This document shows, one piece after another, positions 1 to 8,994 of a stretch of 64,000 nucleotides of DNA; position 1 is the first letter of the stretch, and each line of letters begins with the position of its first letter. The notes under the pieces were generated by a model. It saw only the letters and a list, made by a program, of their open reading frames with translations, was not told the origin of the DNA and ran no database searches. Where the stretch lies: positions 22,297-86,296 of the forward strand of contig MPMO01000015.1 in the NCBI GenBank assembly GCA_002238555.1. Direction: 5' to 3'. Made by a program: the position numbers and the translations under genes. Source of the stretch: Caldilineaceae bacterium bin34. Its GTDB lineage: Bacteria > Chloroflexota > Anaerolineae > Caldilineales > Caldilineaceae.

Positions 1-636
1 CAGTTCATTCACGAATACATTGCGCAAAGGCAATATCCCCCGTCCATCCGGGAGATTTGCGACGCAATCGGCGTGCCCAGCTCCTCCGTGGTCAACTACA
101 ACCTTGGCAAGTTGGTTGAGCACGGTCTCATTTCCAGGGAACGGCATGCCAGCCGCGCCATCAAACTCAACTACTCCAAGGCGGAGGAGAAGGGATTTGA
201 TATTGAGGAAACGGATCGGCAGAACCACCAGATGGTGCCCGTGCTGGGCAACATCGTCGCCAGCAATCCGGTGGATGTGGGCGAAACCCGCACCTGGCTG
301 ACCGCGGACGAACACGTTCACGTGTCCCAGGAGATGATTGGATACCGCGCCAATGTTTACGCCTTGCGCGTCCAGGGCGATTCCATGATCGACTCCGGGA
401 TTCTCGACAACGACATTGTCGTCATGTCCCAGGAAGAGTCGTTCCGCAACGGAGACTTGGTGGCTGCCTGGATCGCGGACGACAACGCCATGACCCTGAA
501 GCAGTTCTACCGGGAAGGGGAGTTGGTGGTTTTGCGGCCGTCCAGTCCCAACCACATGCACCAGCCCGTCCGACGCCATGCATCGCAGGTGGAGATCCAA
601 GGCAAGGTTCTCGCGGTTCTGCGCAGCCTCGGCTGA
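1..636 (+). CDS. lexA: LexA-like transcriptional repressor (5' truncated by window edge)
   Basis: The frame is open from base 1, so the start lies outside the window; 211 residues are visible. An N-terminal winged helix (SIREICDAIGVPSSSVVNYN) is followed by an S24 peptidase-type domain. The Ser of GDSMIDSG (visible residue 128) and the Lys of MTLKQF (167) match the LexA self-cleavage dyad. LexA represses SOS genes and cleaves itself when RecA filaments form. In the expected cleavage loop (VPVLGNIVAS) the usual Ala-Gly is Ala-Ser, so cleavage may be altered, or this may be another S24-type repressor. The gene stands alone; about 130 bases with no evident gene separate it from the next. Confidence 0.85.
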   Translation, partial: QFIHEYIAQRQYPPSIREICDAIGVPSSSVVNYNLGKLVEHGLISRERHASRAIKLNYSKAEEKGFDIEETDRQNHQMVPVLGNIVASNPVDVGETRTWLTADEHVHVSQEMIGYRANVYALRVQGDSMIDSGILDNDIVVMSQEESFRNGDLVAAWIADDNAMTLKQFYREGELVVLRPSSPNHMHQPVRRHASQVEIQGKVLAVLRSLG

Positions 637-765
637 CCTCGACGCCCATCCAATGCGGTCGTTTGCGGCGTTTGCGACCGCCAACGTCTTCGGCCAAGCC
701 TGCCGACACAAACGCAGGCTTGGCCTTCCCAATCCCACCCCTGACTCCGAAGCCGTTCGGCCGAC

Positions 766-2898
766 GTGTTTACGCGACCCAAGCCGCGGGCCGGCCTTGC
801 AACGGCGATCGGAGCGGCTTGTCTGTTGGCCGGCTTGATTTGGCTGGCATGGTCAGGCTCCCGTGCGGTCACAGTCAACCTGCCTTTCGACAGATTGGAT
901 TCGATCTCAGACACGCTGAGCTCCGGGACCGCAGTGTCGGCTCTCGGTCCCGCGCTGGCCGGTACGGTCTGTCGTTCTGTCAAACCGGGCACCGCCCCGG
1001 CAAGTCCGCCATGCCGGCCGCACGACGTACTGGAAGTTGATTTCACCTGGGAGGGAACCGAACTGTGGCTGGCACTGGACAGGGCGGATGTGCCGGCAGG
1101 TCTGCGCCTGATCGTTGACCAAACGCCTGCCAGCGAACTGCGCCGGTTCCTGGATCCGAAGCTCCTTCTGGGCACAATGCCGTTGCTCTCGCCTTGGGAG
1201 CACCCGCGGATGCGGCCCGAAACGGAATGGATCCTGGCACACCGGAGTGCCCATTCCGGGGTTCACACCGCATCCCTGACTGTTTGGCAGGCTCCCTGGG
1301 TGGATGAGACGTTTCAATTAGAGGATTTCCTGTCGGGTGCGGCTTCCGATCCGGAACCTGCCCGGGGGTGGCCGACATGGCCGGGGGCCGCCCTGTCGTT
1401 GTTGGGTTTGGCCGGCTGGACACTTGCGCCCTGGAGGCCCTTGGCTCCTGCCTGGCGGAAGTCCGCGACGACACTGGCAAACCTGGGGATTAAGACTGTC
1501 TTGACGAAGACGCTTCCCTCGTCCCCGGCGGTTCAGGGGACGCTTGCCGCAGTGGCTGCGGCAGGTGTCGCGGTCGGCACGGTAAGCGACGCCTGGTGGC
1601 TAACCGTGCCGGGATTGGCCCTGTTGGGCCTCTTGGGGACAAGGCAGCCAGTTCTGTGGCTGGGACTGACGCTGGCCGGTCTTCCCTTCCACCTCCACCC
1701 CTTGCCGCTGGCACCGGGCATTGCCCTGAATCTGGTCGAAATCGGCACCTGGGGCGGTTTCGCCGTTACACTGGTCCATGTTCTGGTCTTCAAGCCGATG
1801 GACCGGGTATATCCGTTTCAGCCATGCATGAGATGGGTGGTCCGGTTGCTGTTCCTGGCAATCGGCCTCGCTCTGGTTGCGGCCTTGGCCGCGGACTACC
1901 TTCCGCAGGCGATCCGCGAGTGGCGCACTATTTTCCTCGCCGGAGGGGTGTTCCTGGCCTCGTTGCTCCTGCTCCTTCAACACACCCCGGATCCCGAGCG
2001 CACAGCGTACAACCTCATGGGCCTGTGGATGGCAGGGGCCGTCGCGATTTCGCTGTTCAGCATCGTCGCCTGGACCCAAGGCATTCAGGTGACGGACGTT
2101 GAGGGTGTCAGGCGGGCACGGGGGCTGTTCGGCTCTCCCAACAACCTGGCCCTGTACTTGGAACGATGCGTGCTGGTGGCCCTCGTCATGCTTGGGTTTG
2201 CGGAGTCGTGGAAACAACGATTGGCTTGGGGGTTGTCCGCGGCCCTGACCGCAGGAACGGTTCTCCTCACGTTCAGCAAGGGTGCACTGTTCCTAGGGTT
2301 GCCCGCAGGCGGCCTGACGATCCTGCTGGCAACCATCGCCGTGAGTCGACGCTGGCCACAGGCCAAGTCGTTCATCTGGATTTTGGCGGGGACTGCGGCA
2401 GTGGGACTAGCGGTGCTAGTCCCCTTCCTTGACACTCCGCGGATGTCGGGTGTTTTGAACTGGCGTGAAAGCTTTACATCAGTGGTTCGCGTCCACCTTT
2501 GGCGCAGCGCACTGGCCATATTCGCGGATCACTGGTGGTCGGGCGTTGGGCCCGACAATTTTCTTTACTGGTACCGCGGATTCCACATTGCGCCCGCGGT
2601 ATGGAACGAACCCGGCCTGAATCATCCGCACAACATCGTTCTGGACCTGCTGACCCGTCTGGGCCTGCCGGGCTTCCTGACCGGTTTGGCCTTGGCGCGG
2701 GTGGCCGCGGGCGGACTTCTGCGGCAGTTGTTGTCCGCGCGACCCCGCCCGATTGCCTTGGGCGCGCTGGGCGCTTCCGCCGCGGGCATCGCGCACGGCA
2801 TGGTAGATGCCAGCTACGCGTTGCCCGAACTGTGGCTGGTTTGGATCCTGCTGCTGACTATGGGATTGGTGCACCGACAGAGCGCAGAAGCAACCTGA
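766..2898 (+). CDS. O-antigen ligase-like polytopic membrane protein
   Basis: The protein has 710 residues with a GTG start. An N-terminal membrane anchor (about residues 12-32) precedes an extracytoplasmic segment of about 170 residues. About 10-12 hydrophobic helices follow. The C-terminal half has the Wzy/O-antigen-ligase pattern: GLFGSPNNLALYLE in the middle, then a large loop with HLWRSALAIF, WWSGVGPDNF and NHPHNIVLDLLTRLG. Such proteins join or polymerise lipid-linked glycans on the outer face of the membrane. The soluble N-terminal domain is an addition to the usual WaaL fold and has no recognised function. No other glycan genes are adjacent; a glycosyltransferase lies at 26.6 kb. Confidence 0.7.
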   Translation: MFTRPKPRAGLATAIGAACLLAGLIWLAWSGSRAVTVNLPFDRLDSISDTLSSGTAVSALGPALAGTVCRSVKPGTAPASPPCRPHDVLEVDFTWEGTELWLALDRADVPAGLRLIVDQTPASELRRFLDPKLLLGTMPLLSPWEHPRMRPETEWILAHRSAHSGVHTASLTVWQAPWVDETFQLEDFLSGAASDPEPARGWPTWPGAALSLLGLAGWTLAPWRPLAPAWRKSATTLANLGIKTVLTKTLPSSPAVQGTLAAVAAAGVAVGTVSDAWWLTVPGLALLGLLGTRQPVLWLGLTLAGLPFHLHPLPLAPGIALNLVEIGTWGGFAVTLVHVLVFKPMDRVYPFQPCMRWVVRLLFLAIGLALVAALAADYLPQAIREWRTIFLAGGVFLASLLLLLQHTPDPERTAYNLMGLWMAGAVAISLFSIVAWTQGIQVTDVEGVRRARGLFGSPNNLALYLERCVLVALVMLGFAESWKQRLAWGLSAALTAGTVLLTFSKGALFLGLPAGGLTILLATIAVSRRWPQAKSFIWILAGTAAVGLAVLVPFLDTPRMSGVLNWRESFTSVVRVHLWRSALAIFADHWWSGVGPDNFLYWYRGFHIAPAVWNEPGLNHPHNIVLDLLTRLGLPGFLTGLALARVAAGGLLRQLLSARPRPIALGALGASAAGIAHGMVDASYALPELWLVWILLLTMGLVHRQSAEAT

Positions 2899-2944
2899 GG
2901 GACAGGACGACTGCATATATGCTCGCATAAAGTCGAGCCAAATA

Positions 2945-3165
2945 GGTTTGGGCTTGAGACCAGCCAGCCGACACAGGCAGTCCTGGTTCCAAGCTGCTGC
3001 CAGCCGCTTGTTGGCGATGCCTACTTTGAGGGACGGGTCCTACGACAGCAGGTTGTAGGCGATGGTCTGGGGATGGTCTGGGGATGACCATGTTGTGAAC
3101 CGCGTAGCCCGTGCGAATGCGGATGTCGTCCTCACCAAAGACGACATCCAGTACCCTGCGGTGTT
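2945..3165 (-). pseudogene. ISAs1-family transposase C-terminal remnant
   Basis: Read on the minus strand, two frames together give the C-terminal signature of ISAs1-type transposases: LDVVFGEDDIRIRTGYA with HNM in one frame, then AYNLLS, a stop, LKVGIANKRLAAAWNQDCLC in another. The frame change coincides with a tandem 11-base repeat (ggtctggggat twice) at about 3061-3083. Nothing upstream of this C-terminal part is recognisable. The remnant lies immediately beyond the leader-distal end of the CRISPR array. The remaining bases from 3166 to 3398 hold no gene I can support. Confidence 0.6.
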
Positions 3166-3398
3166 CGTATTCGATGCCCGGTGACGGCGCACCGCTTGCA
3201 ACAGGGGCTTGGCCTTGGGGGCAGGCGGAAATGAAGCAGCAAACATTCATCTCGACCCGGCAACCACAGCAACGTCCGTATTTGACCCAGATCAGACTGG
3301 CCAGATCGCACCACTCGCGGTCAGGGTCGAGAAGTTTAGGGGGAGGTGAACCACCAACAGAAGTTGTTGGGCAGTTGAAAGGGCGCGGGCTTTTGTGC

Positions 3399-6300
3399 GC
3401 TCAACGAAGTCTGGGGTATGAACCCCAGAGACAGCGTCGACACTGGTGTGGAGTGCCTGACCATGGGCCCCGCTCAACGAAGTCTGAGGTATGAACCCCA
3501 GAGACAGCGATCCCCACAAACACACCATGTCGGTCGAACGACCGCTCAACGAAGTCTGGGGTATGAACCCCAGAGACAGGAGGTGCCGTCAATGACAGTG
3601 ACAGTGTAGGCGATCACTCAACGAAGTCTGGGGTATGAACCCCAGAGACAGCCGCCGGTGGGCTGCAGCCCTGATCACTGCGAAGATCGCTCAACGAAGT
3701 CTGGGGTATGAACCCCAGAGACAGTCGCACCGGGCCGAAATCTTGGGCGCCAGGTTCTCCGCTCAACGAAGTCTGGGGTATGAACCCCAGAGACAGGAGT
3801 ACCTGCAGCTGCTTCATCGGATGCTCAAGGACGCTCAACGAAGTCTGGGGTATGAACCCCAGAGACAGGCGCGTCTCGTTCGTGTCCACTGGCGGGGTCT
3901 CCCGCTCAACGAAGTCTGGGGTATGAACCCCAGAGACAGATGAGTGCCCCGGCGGCTGTCTGGGCCATGTCCACGCTCAACGAAGTCTGGGGTATGAACC
4001 CCAGAGACAGGTCGCAGCGGTACACGGCTTCGCCCTGCCCACGCCCGCTCAACGAAGTCTGGGGTATGAACCCCAGAGACAGTCGGGATCTGAACTTCGT
4101 ACATGGGGTCCGACTGCGCTCAACGAAGTCTGGGGTATGAACCCCAGAGACAGATGTCCTCCCAGCACGGCATGGGCCGTTCAGTGCCCAACGCTCAACG
4201 AAGTCTGGGGTATGAACCCCAGAGACAGCCGGCGACGGTCATGTCGTGCATCACCGGAACCCGCAGCGCTCAACGAAGTCTGGGGTATGAACCCCAGAGA
4301 CAGTGAGACCACGCTACAGCTTCCGTCCAACTATACCGACGCTCAACGAAGTCTGGGGTATGAACCCCAGAGACAGGCGCGCCGCGGTCCAGGACCAGGT
4401 GCACGTCCACCGCTCAACGAAGTCTGGGGTATGAACCCCAGAGACAGCAGCTTGGCGTCGCCGCGGGCGGCTCCGTCGTGCGTCGCTCAACGAAGTCTGG
4501 GGTATGAACCCCAGAGACAGGCGCGCCGCGGTCCAGGACCAGGTGCACGTCCACCGCTCAACGAAGTCTGGGGTATGAACCCCAGAGACAGTGGGAAGCG
4601 ATGTCAATGTGGGGGCGCATCGTTACACGCTCAACGAAGTCTGGGGTATGAACCCCAGAGACAGGTCTGTACGCCGGTCATGGAAATCCCCTTTTACACC
4701 CGCTCAACGAAGTCTGGGGTATGAACCCCAGAGACAGGCGGGCGGGCCAATAGGACGGGTCACTGCCACCACGCTCAACGAAGTCTGGGGTATGAACCCC
4801 AGAGACAGCAGCCGTGGAGCGCGGCGGTGAGTCAGTATCAGACTCCGCTCAACGAAGTCTGGGGTATGAACCCCAGAGACAGGGAGATCCCGTTCAACGC
4901 CCTGCGCGCACCTCTCGGCGCTCAACGAAGTCTGGGGTATGAACCCCAGAGACAGTAGGTCCGCGCCGCACTCAGGGCAGGGCTCAGGCTCGCTCAACGA
5001 AGTCTGGGGTATGAACCCCAGAGACAGCAGTGATTCGGTCAAGATGGAGTCATATGGTACAGGCGCTCAACGAAGTCTGGGGTATGAACCCCAGAGACAG
5101 TCGCGCCAGCTCTCCAGGACGGTCCGGACCTCGCCCGCTCAACGAAGTCTGGGGTATGAACCCCAGAGACAGTGATTTTTCCACATCGGTTTGTGGCAAA
5201 GTACGCATCGCTCAACGAAGTCTGGGGTATGAACCCCAGAGACAGCTCGCGCTCGCGTTCCATGCGATCCGTGATATGGCCGCTCAACGAAGTCTGGGGT
5301 ATGAACCCCAGAGACAGGTGAACTGGTCAGCTGTGCCGTAGCTCATGACCGAGCGCTCAACGAAGTCTGGGGTATGAACCCCAGAGACAGAAGGATGGCA
5401 GTCATTTTTGCCGCCGCTAGGAAGCCCCGCTCAACGAAGTCTGGGGTATGAACCCCAGAGACAGGCGCCCCTGCGATCCGACAGTCCCTCGCCGGTATCT
5501 GCGCTCAACGAAGTCTGGGGTATGAACCCCAGAGACAGCATCATTGAACTGATTCAGATGGTGTGGCAGCGCAACCGCTCAACGAAGTCTGGGGTATGAA
5601 CCCCAGAGACAGGTGCGGGCACACACGGCTGAATGCCATGCCCTCGGAGCGGCGCTCAACGAAGTCTGGGGTATGAACCCCAGAGACAGGTGAACTGGTC
5701 AGCTGTGCCGTAGCTCATGACCGAGCGCTCAACGAAGTCTGGGGTATGAACCCCAGAGACAGCATCATTGAACTGATTCAGATGGTGTGGCAGCGCAACC
5801 GCTCAACGAAGTCTGGGGTATGAACCCCAGAGACAGCATCATTGAACTGATTCAGATGGTGTGGCAGCGCAACCGCTCAACGAAGTCTGGGGTATGAACC
5901 CCAGAGACAGGTGCGGGCACACACGGCTGAATGCCATGCCCTCGGAGCGGCGCTCAACGAAGTCTGGGGTATGAACCCCAGAGACAGGATCTGGCCGCGG
6001 CCAAGATCGAACGCCTGCACAAACGCTCAACGAAGTCTGGGGTATGAACCCCAGAGACAGGGTGTTGCCCAATGCCGCTTTGAATTCCTCCCATTTGCGC
6101 TCAACGAAGTCTGGGGTATGAACCCCAGAGACAGAAGCTGCTGGGCACGGCGGAGGCGGACGGCACGCTGGACGCTCAACGAAGTCTGGGGTATGAACCC
6201 CAGAGACAGCCCCAGTGCCTTGGCAATGGCGGCACGAGCTCTCTCCGCTCAACGAAGTCTGGGGTATGAACCCCAGAGACAGCTTCAGGGCTTCCCGCCG

Positions 6301-6938
6301 GCGCACGTCCACCAGGCCCGCTCAACGAAGTCTGGGGTATGAACCCCAGAGACAGGCGATGGTCACATCCACACGGAGGCAAATGACAGATGCCGCTCAA
6401 CGAAGTCTGGGGTATGAACCCCAGAGACAGTAGCTCTCCTTGGCGAAGCCCAGGGCCCGGTAGGACGCTCAACGAAGTCTGGGGTATGAACCCCAGAGAC
6501 AGCCGGCGCATGTACACGCCCACGCACTTCTCGCAGAACGCTCAACGAAGTCTGGGGTATGAACCCCAGAGACAGTTCGGACTCGCCAAAGAGCATGACC
6601 CGAACCGGCATCGCTCAACGAAGTCTGGGGTATGAACCCCAGAGACAGATGAGAACGTCGCCGACTTCCGCTGACGTAATCGGCCGCTCAACGAAGTCTG
6701 GGGTATGAACCCCAGAGACAGGGATACTCGACCCCCGGCCCCTGGCGCACGTTGTACGCTCAACGAAGTCTGGGGTATGAACCCCAGAGACAGCTTCGGG
6801 CGTTGAGTCGCCCGCGCCATGACTTGTCCGCTCAACGAAGTCTGGGGTATGAACCCCAGAGACAGGCTATCAGATGCACCCGATTTGATGCACAGGTAAC
6901 ACGCTCAACGAAGTCTGGGGTATGAACCCCAGAGACAG
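3399..6938 (-). CRISPR. CRISPR array, type I-G, 49 repeats and 48 spacers
   Basis: There are 49 copies of a 36-base repeat, starting on the plus strand with GCTCAACGAAGTCTGG and ending CCCCAGAGACAG. Spacers are 35-41 bases, mostly 36-38. Minus-strand transcription is inferred for four reasons: cas2 ends 130 bases to the right; the degenerate repeats (3472, position 16 G to A; 3616, position 1 G to A) are at the left end; the minus repeat ends CGTTGAGC, resembling common 8-nt crRNA handles; and the cas operon runs the same way. CTGGGG/CCCCAG arms with a six-base loop form the repeat hairpin. Duplicate spacers are 4377=4521; 5318=5690; 5539=5763=5837; 5613=5911. This leaves 43 different spacers. 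Short frames reading through the repeats are not genes. Confidence 0.98.
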
Positions 6939-7069
6939 GGCTAAAAGGCCAAATCAGGCCTTTGGGGAGTGAAATTCAGCGGTTCGGGGCACATTATTAA
7001 GCCTCTCCACTCCAACGAAGTCTGATTATGTCACTGGAGCCACGACATCACTGGAGGTTCGCAAGCCTC
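6939..7069 (-). promoter_or_regulatory. CRISPR leader with degenerate repeat and hairpin
   Basis: The 131 bases lie between the end of cas2 and the first (right-hand) repeat. Next to the array is a perfect 7-base inverted repeat, AAAGGCC (6944-6950) and GGCCTTT (6957-6963). An AT-rich stretch at 6993-6999 (minus: TAATAAT) could be a -10 element for pre-crRNA transcription. CAACGAAGTCTG at 7013-7024 is identical to 12 bases of the repeat and continues as a weaker match to about 7039. A 9-mer, TCACTGGAG, occurs at 7031-7039 and again at 7048-7056. The leader role is inferred from position; the -10 call is weak. Confidence 0.7.
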
Positions 7070-7366
7070 TCACAGGATCCAGGGCTCGCCGAGTTTCCGT
7101 TCCTGTTTGTCGCAACCAAGACGCAGTGTAGCACTCTCCATCTCACCGGGGAAGCGGTAGATAATGACAGAGTCGCAGGACCTGTCGAAGACATCCTCGA
7201 CCTCGCCGATCATTCGTTCCAGTTGCGTGTTGGATACGCGGCACTCGAACACCGAGAACTGGACACGTTGTCCGTACTTCTGGCAAACCTTGGCGATGCG
7301 TCTCAAGCGTTTCGCTCCTTCTTCCTCGTCGGTATCGGCGATGTCGTAGGTAACCAGCACATCCAT
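7070..7366 (-). CDS. cas2: CRISPR-associated endoribonuclease-fold protein Cas2
   Basis: The protein has 98 residues, normal for Cas2. It begins MDVLVTYDIADTDEEE, with the conserved first beta-strand and Asp (VTYDI) of the ferredoxin-like fold, followed by RLRRIAKVCQKYGQRVQFSVFEC, the typical second element. Cas2 dimers bridge two Cas1 dimers in the spacer integration complex. It is the last gene of the cas operon, starting three bases after the cas1 stop, and the array begins 131 bases after its own stop. Confidence 0.96.
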   Translation of the reverse strand: MDVLVTYDIADTDEEEGAKRLRRIAKVCQKYGQRVQFSVFECRVSNTQLERMIGEVEDVFDRSCDSVIIYRFPGEMESATLRLGCDKQERKLGEPWIL

Positions 7367-7369
7367 TGA

Positions 7370-8389
7370 TCACCACGGCAGGATGAAAGACGGGTACGCA
7401 GGAATATCTCCGCGCAAGTGTCTGGCCAAAAGCGTAGCTTGAACCGCGGGCAATGCCCACCGGCCAACTGGACGCCCCAGTAGACGGTGGCGAATGTCTT
7501 TGTCCTTGTGCGCCTCCCACGCTTGGAGCAACCGCTTTTTGCCTTCGTTGGTGAGGTAGACGGCACCGCCGGGCGTATGCTCGAAATCGTCTGCGCCAAT
7601 CTGCTTCCGGCGCATCAGCGACACGGCAAACCGATCCGTGAGTGCCCGAAACTCTTCGGTGATGTCCAGCGCAAGGGATGGGCGCCCCGAACGAGGGCGA
7701 TGCAGAAAGCCCAACTGGAAGTCAAGGCCGACGCTTTCCGCAGCACCGGTGCATTCTGTCACGAGCAAAGAGTAGCAAAATCCCAGCAGAGCGTTGACCG
7801 GATCCCTTGGTGGCCGTCTTGTCCTGGCCGTGAACTCAAACCCCGTGTTTGAGACTGCCTGTCCAAGCGCACGGAAGTAGATTCGTGCAACATCCCCCTC
7901 AATGCCCCTTACCAGATTGGCGGAATCAGCGTCCGCCAACCGTGCAACGCGGTTCTTGATCTGGGAGGCACGCTCAGCAAGTTGCTCGGCGTGTCCTACA
8001 TCCTTCTCGTCCCGTGCCCACCTGTCAACCACCATCGCGCTGTTTTGGACTTTGGCCGCAACAATGGACTTGGCGATGGCCACGGACTGCCTGTCGTCCG
8101 TAGCCGCGTTGAACTGGGCCAGACGCAGGTTGACGTTCCCGCTTTTGGCTCCCGACACGGTGAACCGGACGCTCCCGCCCATGTGCAGGGCGGCGACAGT
8201 GACTCCTCGTTGCGTGCAGGCACCAAGGGCCTGCGATGTGATTTGCGCGTTGCCCAGAATGACAAGGGTATCCACGGCTTCCAACGGGATGCGCTGCTTG
8301 CCGGCTGGCGCATCGACGATCAGCGAGCCCTTGCTGTGACGCACGCGGGCGCGGTGATCCCGGACATAGACGGTGCTCAAGAGTCGCAT
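7370..8389 (-). CDS. cas1: CRISPR-associated endonuclease/integrase Cas1
   Basis: The 339-residue reading uses the ATG at 8389 (MRLLSTVYVRDH), because Cas1 normally begins with this strand; a longer reading would run further into cas4. The N-terminal beta domain spans about residues 1-80 and the helical catalytic domain about 90-320. Metal-ligand motifs are visible: Glu in RGIEGD (164), His in LGFLHRP (230), and the acidic group in LALDITEEFR (242-246). Cas1 integrates new spacers together with Cas2. In most type I-G loci cas4 and cas1 are fused; here they are separate genes overlapping by 13 bases. Confidence 0.96.
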   Translation of the reverse strand: MRLLSTVYVRDHRARVRHSKGSLIVDAPAGKQRIPLEAVDTLVILGNAQITSQALGACTQRGVTVAALHMGGSVRFTVSGAKSGNVNLRLAQFNAATDDRQSVAIAKSIVAAKVQNSAMVVDRWARDEKDVGHAEQLAERASQIKNRVARLADADSANLVRGIEGDVARIYFRALGQAVSNTGFEFTARTRRPPRDPVNALLGFCYSLLVTECTGAAESVGLDFQLGFLHRPRSGRPSLALDITEEFRALTDRFAVSLMRRKQIGADDFEHTPGGAVYLTNEGKKRLLQAWEAHKDKDIRHRLLGRPVGRWALPAVQATLLARHLRGDIPAYPSFILPW

Positions 8390-8994
8390 TGGAACACCAC
8401 GGATGTCATGTAGTCGGTCACAGTGTGTGGTGCACTTGTGAGTTGGGGTAGGCAGTGGTGCAACAGCTGGCACTCTGTACAACGGGCATCGTTGGGTGCA
8501 TCCGGTAGTGCGGTCGTCAGCAACTGTGCCCTGATTTGCTCAATGACATCGCACACGTCTCGGCGCAACGCCGTGGAGAATTCAACCGCCTCGCGACGCC
8601 GGGGGCCTCCATACCAGACAAACCCGTGGGGAATGTGTACACCCAACATTTCCTCCAGGCAAAGGGCTTGGGCACAAACTTGGAAATCCGCTGCTGAACC
8701 GTGCCGTACACCCGACTTGTACTCGACGGGGCGAACTTCCCCGTCTCTCATCTCGACGGCATCGGCGCGACCGGACAGCCCCAGCGTGTCTGACCAGAGG
8801 GGTATGGAACGCAGAACCTTCCAGCCTCGTTCCTGCCGGTGCTTCCCACTGTCTACGCGCCGATGTGCGCGTGTTCCCCGAACGATGTGGGCATTGTCGC
8901 TCCACACGCCGTCGCCATGGATCAACGCGCATTGCCGCGGGCAGTAGATGAAGTGCTCGATGGCGGAAATCAGGACAACGGGTTCGGGGTTCAT
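8377..8994 (-). CDS. cas4: CRISPR-associated exonuclease Cas4
   Basis: The protein has 205 residues. Cys18 (IYCPRQC) and a C-terminal cluster Cys172, Cys175, Cys181 (CTECQLLHHC) fit the Cas4 4Fe-4S site. The PD-(D/E)XK nuclease residues are Asp78 (GRADAVE) and Glu91-Tyr-Lys93 (PVEYKSG). Cas4 trims prespacers and helps select PAM-bearing ends. It starts within the stop of the upstream gene (ATGA overlap) and overlaps cas1 by 13 bases, indicating translational coupling. It is free-standing rather than fused to Cas1. Confidence 0.93.
   Translation of the reverse strand: MNPEPVVLISAIEHFIYCPRQCALIHGDGVWSDNAHIVRGTRAHRRVDSGKHRQERGWKVLRSIPLWSDTLGLSGRADAVEMRDGEVRPVEYKSGVRHGSAADFQVCAQALCLEEMLGVHIPHGFVWYGGPRRREAVEFSTALRRDVCDVIEQIRAQLLTTALPDAPNDARCTECQLLHHCLPQLTSAPHTVTDYMTSVVFQCDS

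Noticed and set aside
3418..6835. Many short open frames across the array with repeated peptides such as LNEVWGMNPRD and LSLGFIPQTSLS
   Set aside because: They are translations of the CRISPR repeat in several frames, not genes.
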